Part shown: one piece after another, positions 1-11,400 of the stretch
Numbering within the stretch: the first letter of the stretch is position 1
Layout: each line of letters begins with the position of its first letter
From: Anagrus nilaparvatae
Taxonomy: Eukaryota > Arthropoda > Insecta > Hymenoptera > Mymaridae
DNA: 64,000 nucleotides
Assembly: GCA_022575985.1 (NCBI GenBank)
Contig: JAKSXM010000272.1
Location: 5,394,001-5,458,000, forward strand
Reading direction: 5' to 3'
Translations under genes and position numbers: made by a program
The notes under the pieces: generated by a model
Told to the model about the DNA's origin: nothing
The model's database searches: none
Seen by the model: the letters and a program-made list of their open reading frames with translations, nothing else

Positions 1-176
1 ATTGTTTATGCTACAAACTATTAGGACTATAATGAGGCCCCTCTAAAAATTATTTGATAATTTTTTATTATGAGGCCTTAAATTCTCTAGATTAAAAAAT
101 ATTTAAAAAATTGCAAATTCAGTTAATAAAACAAAGTTTAAAAATTATGAAATCACTAGCTGAATAACATGATTAA

Positions 177-883
177 GGGTGTAGACCTAATTGGAACTTT
201 TTCGTAATCGATTTTCTGTTTTTATTTTTTTTGGGTTCGAAAACATCTTAAAAATATGGAAAAAAATTATTATAACGATATTTTGAATAATAAGAAAGTT
301 ATAGACGATGAAGCGAGACACCGTGAAAGGCGTAAGATACAGTATTCCAAACTTTAAACGCGTTTTTCTCGAAACAACGTTTTTCGATTTGTGTGCACGA
401 TAACTCAAAAAATAATTAAGATATCTTCCTAATTTTTTGGCTACATTTTTAAAATACTATTATCTTCTGGATTGATGGAAGGGTTTTTCCAAAAAATCTC
501 CTAATTTTTTTTTCTTTCAAAAAAACATGTGAAAAAAATTGCAATTTTTCAAAAAAATTAAATAATTTTCACAATTTTCCATTTTCCGAAATTAGAATCC
601 ATCAATCCAGAAGACAAATGTTTCCCAAACATAATTAATTTGGTTTCGTGTGTTTCTTAACAATTTGGAGACCGGAATCCTGCACACAGTGAAAAGTGAG
701 GCCCAACTTTGAGGACCTGTACTCGGCGCCATTTTGAAAAAATTAAAAAAAAAAAAAAAAAAATATTTAGCAACTTATAATCTAATAAAGTGCCAACTTT
801 GAAAAAATTATCTCAATTATTTCTACCCAAAAACCTATCCAGAAAACCACACCTTTTTTCTATCTCCAATTAGGTCTACCCCC
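177..883. mobile_element. TTAA-flanked foldback MITE (piggyBac-like target site)
   Basis: The left end reads TTAA then GGGTGTAGACCTAATTGGA. The right end reads TCCAATTAGGTCTACCCCC then TTAA. This gives inverted termini of about 20 bp with one or two mismatches, flanked on both sides by TTAA (173-176 and 884-887), the target duplication made by piggyBac-type transposases. An inner inverted repeat (about 466-481 against 597-613, around CTGGATTGATGGA) lies inside. It holds no credible coding sequence; the short minus-strand ORF at 187-408 is low-complexity. The termini start GGG rather than the CCC usual for piggyBac, so the superfamily is inferred from the TTAA only. Confidence 0.65.
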
Positions 884-887
884 TTAA

Positions 888-3440
888 GAAATAAATTATC
901 TTCGGGATTGGGCATAGCCTCTTCAATACATTTTTAAATATACGTTTCTGTAATTAATAATTATAACTTTACTGGGGACAGAACTAGGCTCCTCTAAAAA
1001 TTCTGAGTGTGTTTGCATAATTATAAATTTACAGTGAAACATAATTTTCTTAAGGAACAGAAAGAGAATTAAATGCGATACAAGGGGGGCAGAGCCCCCC
1101 CTCCAACTTTTGCTAGTAATATATATAGTACATATTTTTGTTAATTTTATCACAAAAGATCCCACTTGTGGCAAACGATTTTTTTTAATGTTGAAACGAT
1201 TTGAATTTTTCAGTCTTATGAAGTTTTGAGTGCAAGAAAATAATTTTTTTAAAATTATTTTTACGTTTCAAGCCATTTGCAATCGTTTGAATAAAAAAAA
1301 AAAATTCGCTTGCGGCAAACGGAATTTTTTTTCAGTGTAATTGTCGCGGGACCAACGCGGGACAGAACGAAAATTGTATGCTTCTCTCTCTAAAAATTTA
1401 CTCACTCTATTTACTCACCTGCTACCAACAAAATTTTTTTTTTAATTATCATTTATGTACTTATACAATATAAATGGGAAAACTTATAAACGCTCAACGG
1501 AGTGTATATAATGCTCCGTTAAACGCTCATATATTATTAACATGGAACATGTTCGTAGGCAGGGGGGAGAATGTGAAGCATGTTATTTTGGAGGTGGGGG
1601 GAGGGGTCAAATAGACTTAGAATAATTCCAATCCAGTATAGTCATTTAAAAAATGGGGTTTGCTTGAAATAAGGCCTAAATTTAAGAAAAATTCAGTTAT
1701 TATTAAATATTTAGCCAATGCTCATTTTGTTTATCAAGTTAATTTAAAGATTTTTGTTATTTTAATTGTTATTTTCAAAAATATATATAATAAAATTAGA
1801 ATACAATACATTATCATAGATGTAAAAGGTACTCTTTTATATCTATGTACATTATAGACCTTGAAGGGTAGGCTATAGCCTAAAAAGCCAATACCGTGTG
1901 TGTGCGCGCCTGGAGTAATTGATTTAAGAACTTAAAATAATTTTGATAAAAGGTAAAGAATAATAAGTAAGGATTTTAGGAGATTAATTTTCTTTTTTTT
2001 TTTGCTTAAGGACTTAAAATTATACAGGCTTCAAAATTCAAAATATAAATTTAAACATGTTATATGTACAGGGGGGGGGGGGTTCAAAGTTTCCTGTTAC
2101 CAGGTTACCACCAGATTTGGTCTTTTATCACAGAATAAAGAGGCATATACTGTGCATTTATAGTTTTATTGGGTTGCAGATCATGAATATCGTGGCTTTT
2201 CTATGAGGGATGTGCGGAACACCCTTAAATTTGCAAAAACTATTCCTAAAATAGTATATTACGGTCCTAGGCCAGAAAAATAAAGAATGGTTCAAATCGA
2301 ACGTAAATGGTCCATGTTGGTTTTCTGAGTCACTGATCACGAATTTCATGGTCTCGCCTATTAAAAATTGGGACTTGATCACAGTTTAAATTAACAAAAA
2401 CATGAAATCCAGCAAAAATACTCCTTTTAGGTAGTTTTTGCTGATTTAAGGTAAAATATTAATTAAAAAAAAAATTCCCCAAAATTCGTGATTAGTGACC
2501 TAAAATACCTTTATGAACCAAATCTGGAGACTAAAAATATCCCTTTTTATGGTAGTTTTTACAAATTCGAGGGTGTCCTGCACATTTCTGATACAAAGTC
2601 CCCGAAATTTATGATCAGCGGACCAAAAAATCTTTAATAGAGCAAATCTGATGGTGACCGGAAACTTGACAACCTAAGTCGTATAGAGGAAAATTTGTAT
2701 ATTGGCTATAATAGTAAAAAGACCCTATTTAAAATTTTATTTATTTTGTCACTAAAGTAATTTCCTATATTTCTCTATACCTCTTCTCGTAAAGTAAAAA
2801 ATTTATGTTTTGTTGTATAGATATCTTTCGCTAAAATATTCAAGTAATTCACTTAAATATTCAAACAATTCGCTTGAAAATTTAAGCAAATCACATTAAA
2901 TCTATAATTTAAAAATTCAAGCGAAATTCAAATGAAGCAACCTGACAGTGTATAATTTACAAATAAAAAATCCAAATAATCAAATATATAGGTATATTTC
3001 TTTACTTCGTTTATAAATAAATTTTATTTTTTAAATTTAATATTTTTTAAATATTAATTGTATTGTTGTAAAAAATTCTGTTGGGGTAGATATTAAATTT
3101 AATATCAGTAGGGTAGTAAATTTACGATCGTAATAGTTAGAATGTCTTTTAAATGTCTGTGAAATGCTTGGAAATTTTAACCATTACAATTTAGCTCATT
3201 ATTATCTGGCACAAAAAATAATTATTTGAGGTATATATGGAGGGTTCAGGCCCAAGGTGTGTAACACCAAGGGACAGTTATTGGTAATCACTAACAAATC
3301 GATTATTAATATTTATCTAGATTTTGATACATTTTGGATTTTTGAGACGAAAAAGCAATAAAAAGCAAACACAATTTTTACTTGACGTCATAATACAATT
3401 GATTTTTATTATTAAATTCAACATGAAATGACCTTAGGGA
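888..3440. other. AT-rich intergenic DNA with repeat fragments, no gene seen
   Basis: No ORF here resembles a protein. Visible items are a GC hairpin at about 1085-1105 (GGGGGGCAGAGCCCCCC), a run of G at 2071-2082, and degenerate copies of the dispersed 140-bp repeat that carries the phrase GACCCAAAAAACC, at roughly 2120-2660. The rest is A/T-rich with no structure I can support. Confidence 0.5.
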
Positions 3441-3478
3441 TTGGCGCGCTTCAGCACGCAGGGGACTTGCCCCCTAGT
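3424..3478 (+). repeat. Helitron-like 3' end hairpin, copy 1
   Basis: The block ATGAAAT, GGCGCGCTTCAGCACGC and the GC-rich hairpin GGGGACTTGCCCCC is followed directly by TAG and T-rich DNA. A second copy of the same block lies at 57270-57328. A GC-rich hairpin just before CTAG with a following T resembles Helitron or Helentron 3' termini. No 5' end or Rep/helicase gene is visible, so this is at most a terminal fragment. Confidence 0.35.
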
Positions 3479-3498
3479 TTATTTAAATATTATGTTTT

Positions 3499-3690
3499 TT
3501 CTGGTCTGCGACATTCTTGCCACAGACGCAGAAAAACTTTATACGGTACTTGTCCATAAATAAAGAATGCCCCAATTCGCAGTTTACCATCCTCGGCTTC
3601 ACCTCGGAAGGTAATTTACGTGCGATTTGCGCCATTGTGCTTTTTTGGACTCGAGCCGTAAATATACTAAACATTTCTAATAAATGCTCC
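3499..3690. repeat. Dispersed quasi-palindromic repeat (family D), copy 1
   Basis: The core TACCATCCTCGGCTTCACCTC, then GGAAGGTAATTTACGTGCG and a short ATTTGCGCCATT, recurs with variations at 41060-41290, 52950-53170 and, in the opposite orientation, 60055-60245. The two sides are imperfect reverse complements around CGGCTTCGCCTCGG. Short ORFs on both strands over this block come from the palindrome and are not genes. Confidence 0.55.
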
Positions 3691-4411
3691 ATTTTTCCAA
3701 AAAACTATGTTGTCAGAATCGTCTTCAGAGGGAAATTTTACAATTAAAATCGAAAATTAGCTCAAATTTTTCTGTATAGAAAAGGCTAGGCTATTCTAGT
3801 ATTGATATTTTTATTTCAAAAATGTTTAAGGACATAAATAAGGATTATCAAATGCTTAAAAGATTATGATTGCTTATACAAGATTACTTAAAAAATATTA
3901 TACTAACTTATCTAATTGTAATTTCCCATTTTTTTTTTTTTTTTTTGCTAAAGTAATAAATATATTAGCGATAGAAATAAAGATATCAAATTTTAAGGTC
4001 AATATAAAAAATTTAATCAGATTAAAAATAAAAATCTAATTAATTTTTGCTTAATGAAACTTTTAATGAATGACATTTTTTAATTTAAAAAAATCTAGTA
4101 TTTAAATAAAAAATTTTGTTTTTAATAAATACTTTTTCATAAAATGAAAATATCACAAAAGTTTATAATTATATTTTTTTAATTACTTAATTATTATTTT
4201 GGGAATAAATTTTAAGAATGCATCATTTTTTTTAATCACCTTGTGAAAACTTATTTAATATTTAAATTGAAATAGATTATTTTGCATAAAATTTTTGAAA
4301 TTTTTTTTACATTTTATACAAGTCATTGTTATAATATTAATTTAATCAGATATTAAGTCAAACTTAATATTACTTATCTTTAATTTAAAAAAATCTATTT
4401 ACAATTCCTTA
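3691..4411. other. AT-rich 3' flank of DONSON, nothing recognised
   Basis: Very A/T-rich DNA downstream of the minus-strand DONSON stop codon. It probably contains the 3' UTR. Many AATAAA-like words are present, too many to single out a poly(A) signal. Confidence 0.4.
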
Positions 4412-6079
4412 CTATTTCCATGTGTAAGAATCATTTGAATATGAAAGGCTTTCAAAAGATTGTATCTTATTTACATCTGCATCACAGAAATGTTCTAATA
4501 ACCCTTTACTGAACCCACAATCTGTTAAATTCTCAAGCCCAAATACACTAGGAGGTTCTTTTACTTCTTCTGATTCTTTACCATGTTTTGCTAATGAAAA
4601 AGCTACTGTAACTGGCAAATGAGCGCAACTTATTGAAAATTTGTCTAACTGACTAGAATTAATGAGAGAACATAATGATGGTATTACTGCTGGTAAGATG
4701 GGGCCGCTTATTTCTAAAGAGTAGTACTTCTCTTTACCATCAAATACTGTATTTTCACGAACTTTCAATGGTTTTAAAGTAGCTCCATGAAAGGCAACCG
4801 GAGATAAAATAGTTGGCGGTATGTGTGCTAAAGGTCCAGTACTTGTTGTTAACGTTTTACAATTCATTAAAAAATTAAATAATGCTTGAACTTCAACACC
4901 AATAACTAAAATTAAAGATTCATGTAAATTATCCTTTTCACATTCCCGTTTTGAAGTCAGTTTTGTCTGTGAGGAATTAATTTTATTGATTTCTGACTCT
5001 TCAATGCCAACACTTTTTAACCAAATATCATTTTGCTCATCATCGTCATTTTTGTTAAGTTCAGTATCTTCATCTAAATTGAATACATCTGCATCTACGT
5101 TATCTTTTTTTTTTAAAGGCATCGTAAATTGTATTTCTTCTTGTTGCATTGCTTTCCTCAAACCACTTGTAGTTGGTGTCAACAGAGCATGGATTTCCGA
5201 CATACCACAAACGCCAGCAGCACGGAATAAAACAGTAAAATTATTACCACAAAGATAAAAATATGGACATTGTCGAACTCTTAATAAATGGAAGAGTGAC
5301 CTGAAACTGCTACACCATTCAAGGTATAGATTTTGCTTTGCATACTGATTCAGCAATACAGTATTGCTATTTGAATGAATATTTACTTTAGCAGATGATC
5401 TTGGATACAAATCTAACCATGGTATGGATGGATGTTGCCAAACTAAACAACACTGGTGAAATCTAGCATTGGGGCTAGTATCTAAAGTTGTTTTATTTTC
5501 TCCAATATCTAAGCATCTTACAAAACCAGTTGTACCTGATGCTTCTTCACTAGTTTTTAATTTACCTTTCCATGCAAATGGTTTCATAGACATTAATCTA
5601 ATTTTAGTTTTCAAAGTCCAATCGATTGGTATATAAGGTTTGATTTTGGTATTCAATGAACTGTTTAATGTACTATTGGATTCTGACGTTTCTGAACAAA
5701 GAGATATAGAGGGGGAAGAGGTATTTAATATATCATCCAATTTAAAATCAGGTGATACTACTTTGAGTAATTCAAATGTGCTGCTGTCGTTATTGATATC
5801 AATATCTGGCTTTAGAACAGATTCTTTTGGCTTTTTGTTGAATTCATTTTTTAAAAAAGGATTCTTGCGTTTTACTGAAGTTTTAGTTGCATTTATAGTT
5901 GGCACTTGATTTGGTATTGGTTTTGATATTATCTTTTCTGCTCCAATATTATTAAGTGTTGTCCCTCTAATCCTTGCTTGCAATGCATTTTTTCTCAATT
6001 TAAATCTATGCAATTTCATTACTTGATCAGGTCTTTTCCAATCACCATTATTTTCCACATCTTCTTCAACTTTATCCAT
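4412..6079 (-). CDS. DONSON: Protein downstream neighbour of Son (DONSON / humpty dumpty)
   Basis: Intact single-exon ORF of 555 aa, close to the 566 aa of human DONSON. In this family the protein works at replication origins and forks, helping CMG helicase assembly and checkpoint signalling in the nucleus; Drosophila humpty dumpty is the orthologue. Family blocks visible here are FAWKGKLKTSEEASGTTGFV near residue 170, CLVWQHPSIPWLDLYPR near 213-229, and FRSLFHLLRVRQCPYFYLCG near 260, followed by NNFTVLFRAAG. The N-terminal 150 residues are Ser/Asn/Lys-rich and look disordered. The start is the first Met of a frame opening MDKVEEDVENNGDWKRPDQV, and upstream sequence turns A/T-rich at once. 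The gene is divergent from COPS9, with a MITE in the shared 1.1-kb upstream region. Orthology is firm; function is by family. Confidence 0.93.
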   Translation of the reverse strand: MDKVEEDVENNGDWKRPDQVMKLHRFKLRKNALQARIRGTTLNNIGAEKIISKPIPNQVPTINATKTSVKRKNPFLKNEFNKKPKESVLKPDIDINNDSSTFELLKVVSPDFKLDDILNTSSPSISLCSETSESNSTLNSSLNTKIKPYIPIDWTLKTKIRLMSMKPFAWKGKLKTSEEASGTTGFVRCLDIGENKTTLDTSPNARFHQCCLVWQHPSIPWLDLYPRSSAKVNIHSNSNTVLLNQYAKQNLYLEWCSSFRSLFHLLRVRQCPYFYLCGNNFTVLFRAAGVCGMSEIHALLTPTTSGLRKAMQQEEIQFTMPLKKKDNVDADVFNLDEDTELNKNDDDEQNDIWLKSVGIEESEINKINSSQTKLTSKRECEKDNLHESLILVIGVEVQALFNFLMNCKTLTTSTGPLAHIPPTILSPVAFHGATLKPLKVRENTVFDGKEKYYSLEISGPILPAVIPSLCSLINSSQLDKFSISCAHLPVTVAFSLAKHGKESEEVKEPPSVFGLENLTDCGFSKGLLEHFCDADVNKIQSFESLSYSNDSYTWK

Positions 6080-6506
6080 TATAACTTTTTGTATTTGAAT
6101 TTTTTTTAAGCAAATAAAAATTTTAATTTGACTTTTCGTTTCATTATTTGATTCTCTTTTTTTGTAACTCTATAAATTAAAAACTAAAACAGTTTTCATT
6201 CTATTTAAAATTTTAAGTTTTTAACCTGAAAAATAGAATTTCAAAATCAATATAAAATAATGATGCAAAAAATTTTATAACTAACTACAAACCATTTATT
6301 TTGTATGCAAAAAATTGCAGACAATGAAAAGACAACGCAAATTTTAAGTTTCCAAATTCCAAATTCTTCTAATTTCTAAATTCAAAATATGAAAAAAAAC
6401 TATAATTGGAACGTTCCGTTATAGCTCCGTTGATAATTGCAAACAAAACACTCTGCGTTGGGGTGGACAGAGAAGTATTTAAAAACCGGTTTTTATACAT
6501 AGGGGT

Positions 6507-6979
6507 GGAATTATAAAAATAAGGGTCGATTTCATGGAGCGTATTCTTACTAGATTCTGGGGACTCTAGAGTTGAATCGATTGAACTTTAGTAATTATTA
6601 CTAAAAATTTATTAAAATTCTGCTTGAAGGTAGTTTTCTGGATCCTGCTCGAGCAGAATTTTAATAAATTTTCAGTCATAATTAATTATTTTTACTCTAG
6701 TGCCCCTAGAATCTAGTAAGAATACGCTCCATGAATCTTTAGGTGCGATTTCATGGAGCATATTTTTATTAGATTCTAGGGTCACTAGAGTAGAAATAAT
6801 TAATTATGACTCAAAATTTATTAAATTTCTGCTCGAGCAGGGTCTATAAAATCGCTTCTGAGCAAAAATTTAATTAATTTTTAGTGATCATTACTAGAGT
6901 TCAATCTATTCAACTCTAGAGTCCCCAGATTCTAGTAAGAATACGCTCCATGAAATCGACTCTTTTATTTTTCAATTCC
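6507..6979. mobile_element. Double-foldback MITE between DONSON and COPS9
   Basis: The outer ends are inverted repeats: GGAATTATAAAAATAAGGGT on the left against the complement of the right end, continuing into TCGATTTCATGGAGCG. Inside there are two foldbacks in a row, each with arms carrying TCATGGAGC.TATT and AGATTCT.GGG; the inner ends of the two meet at about 6720-6765. Two copies of the perfect palindrome CTGCTCGAGCAG (about 6647 and 6830) mark the two hairpin centres. No target duplication was clear. It sits in the shared upstream region of two divergent genes and may affect their promoters. Confidence 0.6.
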
Positions 6980-7161
6980 GTTCGAGAATCGAACTTCGAT
7001 ACCAAGTTACGATATTATCACACCTGTGTCACCAGTGTGTTATGATTCTTATGAATGTTATGATCAAACAAAAACTTATTGTTCTTGCTTAGATCAAATT
7101 TATATACAACTTATTTTATAAATTAATTCATTTAAATTTTGTAAAAAAATATTAAAATTAA

Positions 7162-7905
7162 ATGAAGCCAACAGCTTTGGTTGCCGATGAAATGTTTCCG
7201 GATGGTGCAGGTAGATATCTTGGTTTTGAAATGGTAACGGATAATATGGAAGAAGTATGTATTTCATTAAAATATTTTTTTTTTTCTTTTGAAAAATATA
7301 ATTTTTAATTTTGAAATTAAATTTGGAAAATAGCCAGGTGTATCAGGTCCAATAATGGTTGATATAGGAGGAGATTTAAAAGCAGTGCATGCCGAATTTT
7401 TTAATGGTAATTAATATTTTCAGTATTTTATTGCCTTATTTCTTTACAAATTATCCTGTCTGCATTAAATGTTTAGCTTTCATCAAAGTCAATTTAATAA
7501 AAAAAGGAAAGAGCTCAATTATCGAGATATATTACTGTCTCAATCCATTCATAAAACTAAAAAGTAACCTTAATCCATGCTTATTAGTACAAACATTTTA
7601 ATTTTTTACAACATTATTCTCCAAAACTGTTTGAAAACTCACTTTAAGTAATATTCAGTGCAGTAGTTTGTGGGTGAAAGGTTATATATTTTTTTTTTTA
7701 TACATGGCGGGAGTCTTTTTGATTAAAAAAAACAAAATTTTCATACACATACTCTATCTGGTCCCAAAAAACCTATACAAAGGATATCCAAATAAGGCAA
7801 TATAGTTGTAAATGAGGAATATTAACCGTTATTTATTATATTCATTTATATTTTTTTTCAATTTTAGATTTTGAGGACCTGTTTGATGACAACGACTTAG
7901 AGTAA
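7162..7905 (+). CDS. COPS9: COP9 signalosome subunit 9 (COPS9 / Myeov2 family), three exons
   Basis: Tiny spliced gene: exons 7162-7254, 7334-7406 and 7868-7905, joined by GT..AG introns of 79 and 461 bp in phases 0 and 1. The product is 67 aa. It begins MKPTALVADEMFPDGAG and ends HAEFFNDFEDLFDDNDLE, matching the two most conserved parts of COPS9: the N-terminal DEMFPxGAG block and the acidic AVHADFFNDFEDLFDD tail. COPS9 is the ninth and smallest subunit of the COP9 signalosome, which removes NEDD8 from cullin-RING ubiquitin ligases. The middle third is less conserved and slightly longer than in vertebrates (human 57 aa). It is divergent from DONSON and convergent with Dp. The gene is easily missed because no exon exceeds 31 codons. 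Confidence 0.93.
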
Positions 7906-8479
7906 TTTTATGTTATAAAATAAGCATAGAAATATCATACAAATGTAATTATATTCTTCTATTTAAGTATATCTATTTAATAATAATAAATATTGAGTAT
8001 TTTCTTTTAATTTATTTATTATTTCCAATCATATATTTACAGTTCAAGTATCAATTTGTAAAAATACCACTTAAATCTAAATCATTGTTAAGTTGAAGAT
8101 TCGTTAAATTAAGAGAAAAAGTTGCATGCTATCAAGGCAGATGCATTTTTTGAGTTTTAATGTACCTTAAGAATTATTTGATTATAATTTACAATACATT
8201 TATAATAAGGCTTATGCAATATACGATACTAATTCATAAACATTCATTCGTACTTCCAAAATTATCAACTAATTTTCAAGAAGAAAAAAAAATCCTTTAC
8301 ATTTGGCCCCAGTCAAAGTCAAATTTGTTTTTGGAATTTTTTTATTTAACTAAATATAATATTTAACAATATTAATTTTACAAAAAAAGTTAAGTTAAAA
8401 AGAACATTAATGATTAACATCTGCACTTAACCCAAATTGAGGCCATTCTTTAAATAACAAATGGTTTAATTTTAATCAG
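7906..8479. other. Convergent 3' region of COPS9 and Dp, no gene
   Basis: AT-rich space between two convergent stop codons, expected to hold both 3' UTRs. A plus-strand ORF at 8160-8366 is low-complexity and not supported. Confidence 0.4.
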
Positions 8480-11400
8480 TTAGTTCATGTCAAGATCACT
8501 TTCAACTTGTTCTTCTTGATCACTTTCTTCTTCATCTTCTTCTTCCTCCGAAAAGAAATGAGAAGGTGGTGATAAAGCATCTTCTGATATAGAAGTGTGA
8601 GAGGATGATGGTGGACGAGAGTTTTCTACCTTAATTAATGCAATATCTTCTGTTGAAGTACTTGGAGCTTGAACTGTTATTGGAATAAACTTGTCTAGAT
8701 CTCCACTGGCCATTTCTGAAATTAAGTTTTAATGTAATTTTCTTATTTAGTGAACGATTTTACACCGTCGTAGTTAAACCTGGGTTAACTTGACCAGATG
8801 TTAACTTACCCTCGAGCAAATTAACAAAGATCCATTTACACCAACAAATGTTGAATTTTTTTAGCTAACCATGGTCGTTGTAAACGGAACTTTGTCAATT
8901 TGCTTGGGGTTAAGTTAAGACTTTGTCTAGTTAACTCAGGGTTAACTACGACGGTGTAAAATCGCTCAGTTATTTAAACTTTTTTAACTTACGTTCAACA
9001 TATTTTTCAAGCGCTTTTGGAACCATGGATTTTGCTCTTAATAAATCTTCTTCTGTACATTCTCCTTTTTCAAGTCCTATAATAAATATATGTTATTCAT
9101 TAAGCTAACAATCATAAATGGTATTGAGGTCAGACATTAAGTAAAAACTTTAGATTTTAAGGGTTTAGGAGCTAACATATACATAGGTATATTAATAACA
9201 TGTAAATTTTAGCGCCATTGAATTAAATCTTACAAAAAATTAATATAAAAAAAAAAAAATTTATTTCGCCATTAGTTTAAAGTCTAAAAAAAGTTAATTA
9301 GGAACAAATTGATTCCATCTGTAAAATTAATAAATTTTTTTTATCTAATTTGCCAAAAAAATTAGTTAAATACAATTTGTGGTGATAAGTTTTTGAAAAA
9401 AGACAATCTCAATTTTAATAATATTTTAATTCCAACTTTAGGATATTTTATTAATTCTTTTTGTAAATTAGATTAAAAAAATTAAATAACTTTGTTTTCA
9501 GAAAAAAAAAAAAATGGAATTTTCTTTTAGATGAATACATTATTTTTTGCATTAACTTTTTATAGGCTTTGCACCAATGGCCTAAAAATTTATATTATTA
9601 GTATATGTACATATATTGGCTCATGGCCCCTTAAGGGAAAAACAGTGGCACCAGGTTCTACAAGTGAAATTGTGATACAATATACTAAAAAATCCAATGC
9701 CTAATATGGCTCTGAAACTGCGATTTCTCTTATAATTTTAAATATATTTAAAATTGAATATAATTAATAATAAAATTTTCTTAATAAAAATAAAAATATT
9801 TCTAAAGGAATAACTTGAGAACAGCAAATTAGGACTTGCGTTTTTTCTTGGTTCTTGTAGATAAATTTAGCTTACAAAAAAGTCTGATTCATTTTATAGT
9901 GAATTTATGCCAAAATTTACTTCCAAGTACCGAAAATAAAACGCAAGTCGTAAGTCACCAGTCTCAAGTTGTTTGGCTTTGACCATTCCTTTTTTATTGT
10001 TTAACCCTCCAGTGTTTTGCAAATGCAAATTTCTTATAAATTATGTAACTTTTATTTTTTCTTTAAACAAATTTAAAATATTTATTTGCCTTCTACTTGC
10101 TAAAAGACAAAAAACAAATTTTCATTATTTTTTTAAAATTTTTGTTCAGACAACCATTCAAAATTCACAACTTATTTTTGAAATGCTCAGAAAATTTTTT
10201 GTTTAATTTGATAAATTTTATTATGCTGCAAAAGAAAAAATTGTCACCAATTTGATCTTACAAAATTTAAAAAATCATGTCAAAGGTAAAAAATTCAAAG
10301 TTTTATTTTTATGAAAAAATTTCTCTACGTTTTTTTCACGGGGTATAACAGAAATTTTAAAATATTATTGAACAACAGGAAAGCTCCAAAACTTATCAAA
10401 TTTCGTTTTTCAAGTTAGTACTTAATGTATCAAAAAAATTTTTGTTCTGAATCCACAATCTTGACCTAGAATCTTAAAAATTGAAATAGAATATATAAAT
10501 TTCAAATATAATACTAACGATTTTTTTAAACTAATCAGACTATTAACTAACACTCAGGACAGTTTCATTATAACTTGCTAAATAAAGTGAAATAGTTACC
10601 ATATGCTAGACCCATTTCTTTTAATATTTCGATGTCATCATGGATTTCAAATTTATCATTGAAATTTAACAGGTACTCAGTTTTGTCATTAGAAATACTA
10701 CAGTTTACTACTGTTTTTCTGTCGGTATTAATAATGATGAATGGCAACTGAATTGCAGAATTTGGGTTAGGAGGGCCACACAAAGATTCATTTGTACGAT
10801 TTCGTTCAACTAAATTTTTTATTGCAATGTGTTGTAAAATGATTCTATGCAGCTGTTGCGTTTTAGCTTTTATTCTATCAATTTTTTTCTTTTTATCCTT
10901 CTCTAATGATACACATTCTTGCAAAGAATTTGTAGGCAATCCAAGCCACCTTATTTCTTTTTTTTCTTTAGAAATAATATTCATTGCCATCAAGACATTT
11001 AATGCATCATAAACTCGTCTTCTGATATTTTTTTGATCATATTGCTAAAATGGTTATAAAATATATATATATATATCTATAAAATAAATGTAAAATATAA
11101 ATGAAGAAATTTACCTGATCAGTTATAGAATTGGCATGAGAAGGATTTGTGAACTCCCCAACAAGTTCATCTGCAACTTCATTGTAGGAAGTGGTTCCCT
11201 TCTTTTTAACTTTTTCGCAGACTTTCATTGAAAAATGCCGCAAACCTTTGCCGACTTTTTCCGTTTTTCTGCGTTTACTGTAATGAGAACTATTCAAAAT
11301 ATTAGTACTAGCCGATTTGATTTTAATTTATTTTAATTTTATGTCTTTCTTGAGGAATGTGCATCAAAATGTATGTGAGTTATGTTACTATGTATGCATC

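Noticed and set aside
6980..7030. Possible tRNA (CGTTCGAGAATCGAAC tract)
   Set aside because: It is a short inverted repeat only; no acceptor stem, D-arm or anticodon arm can be drawn.
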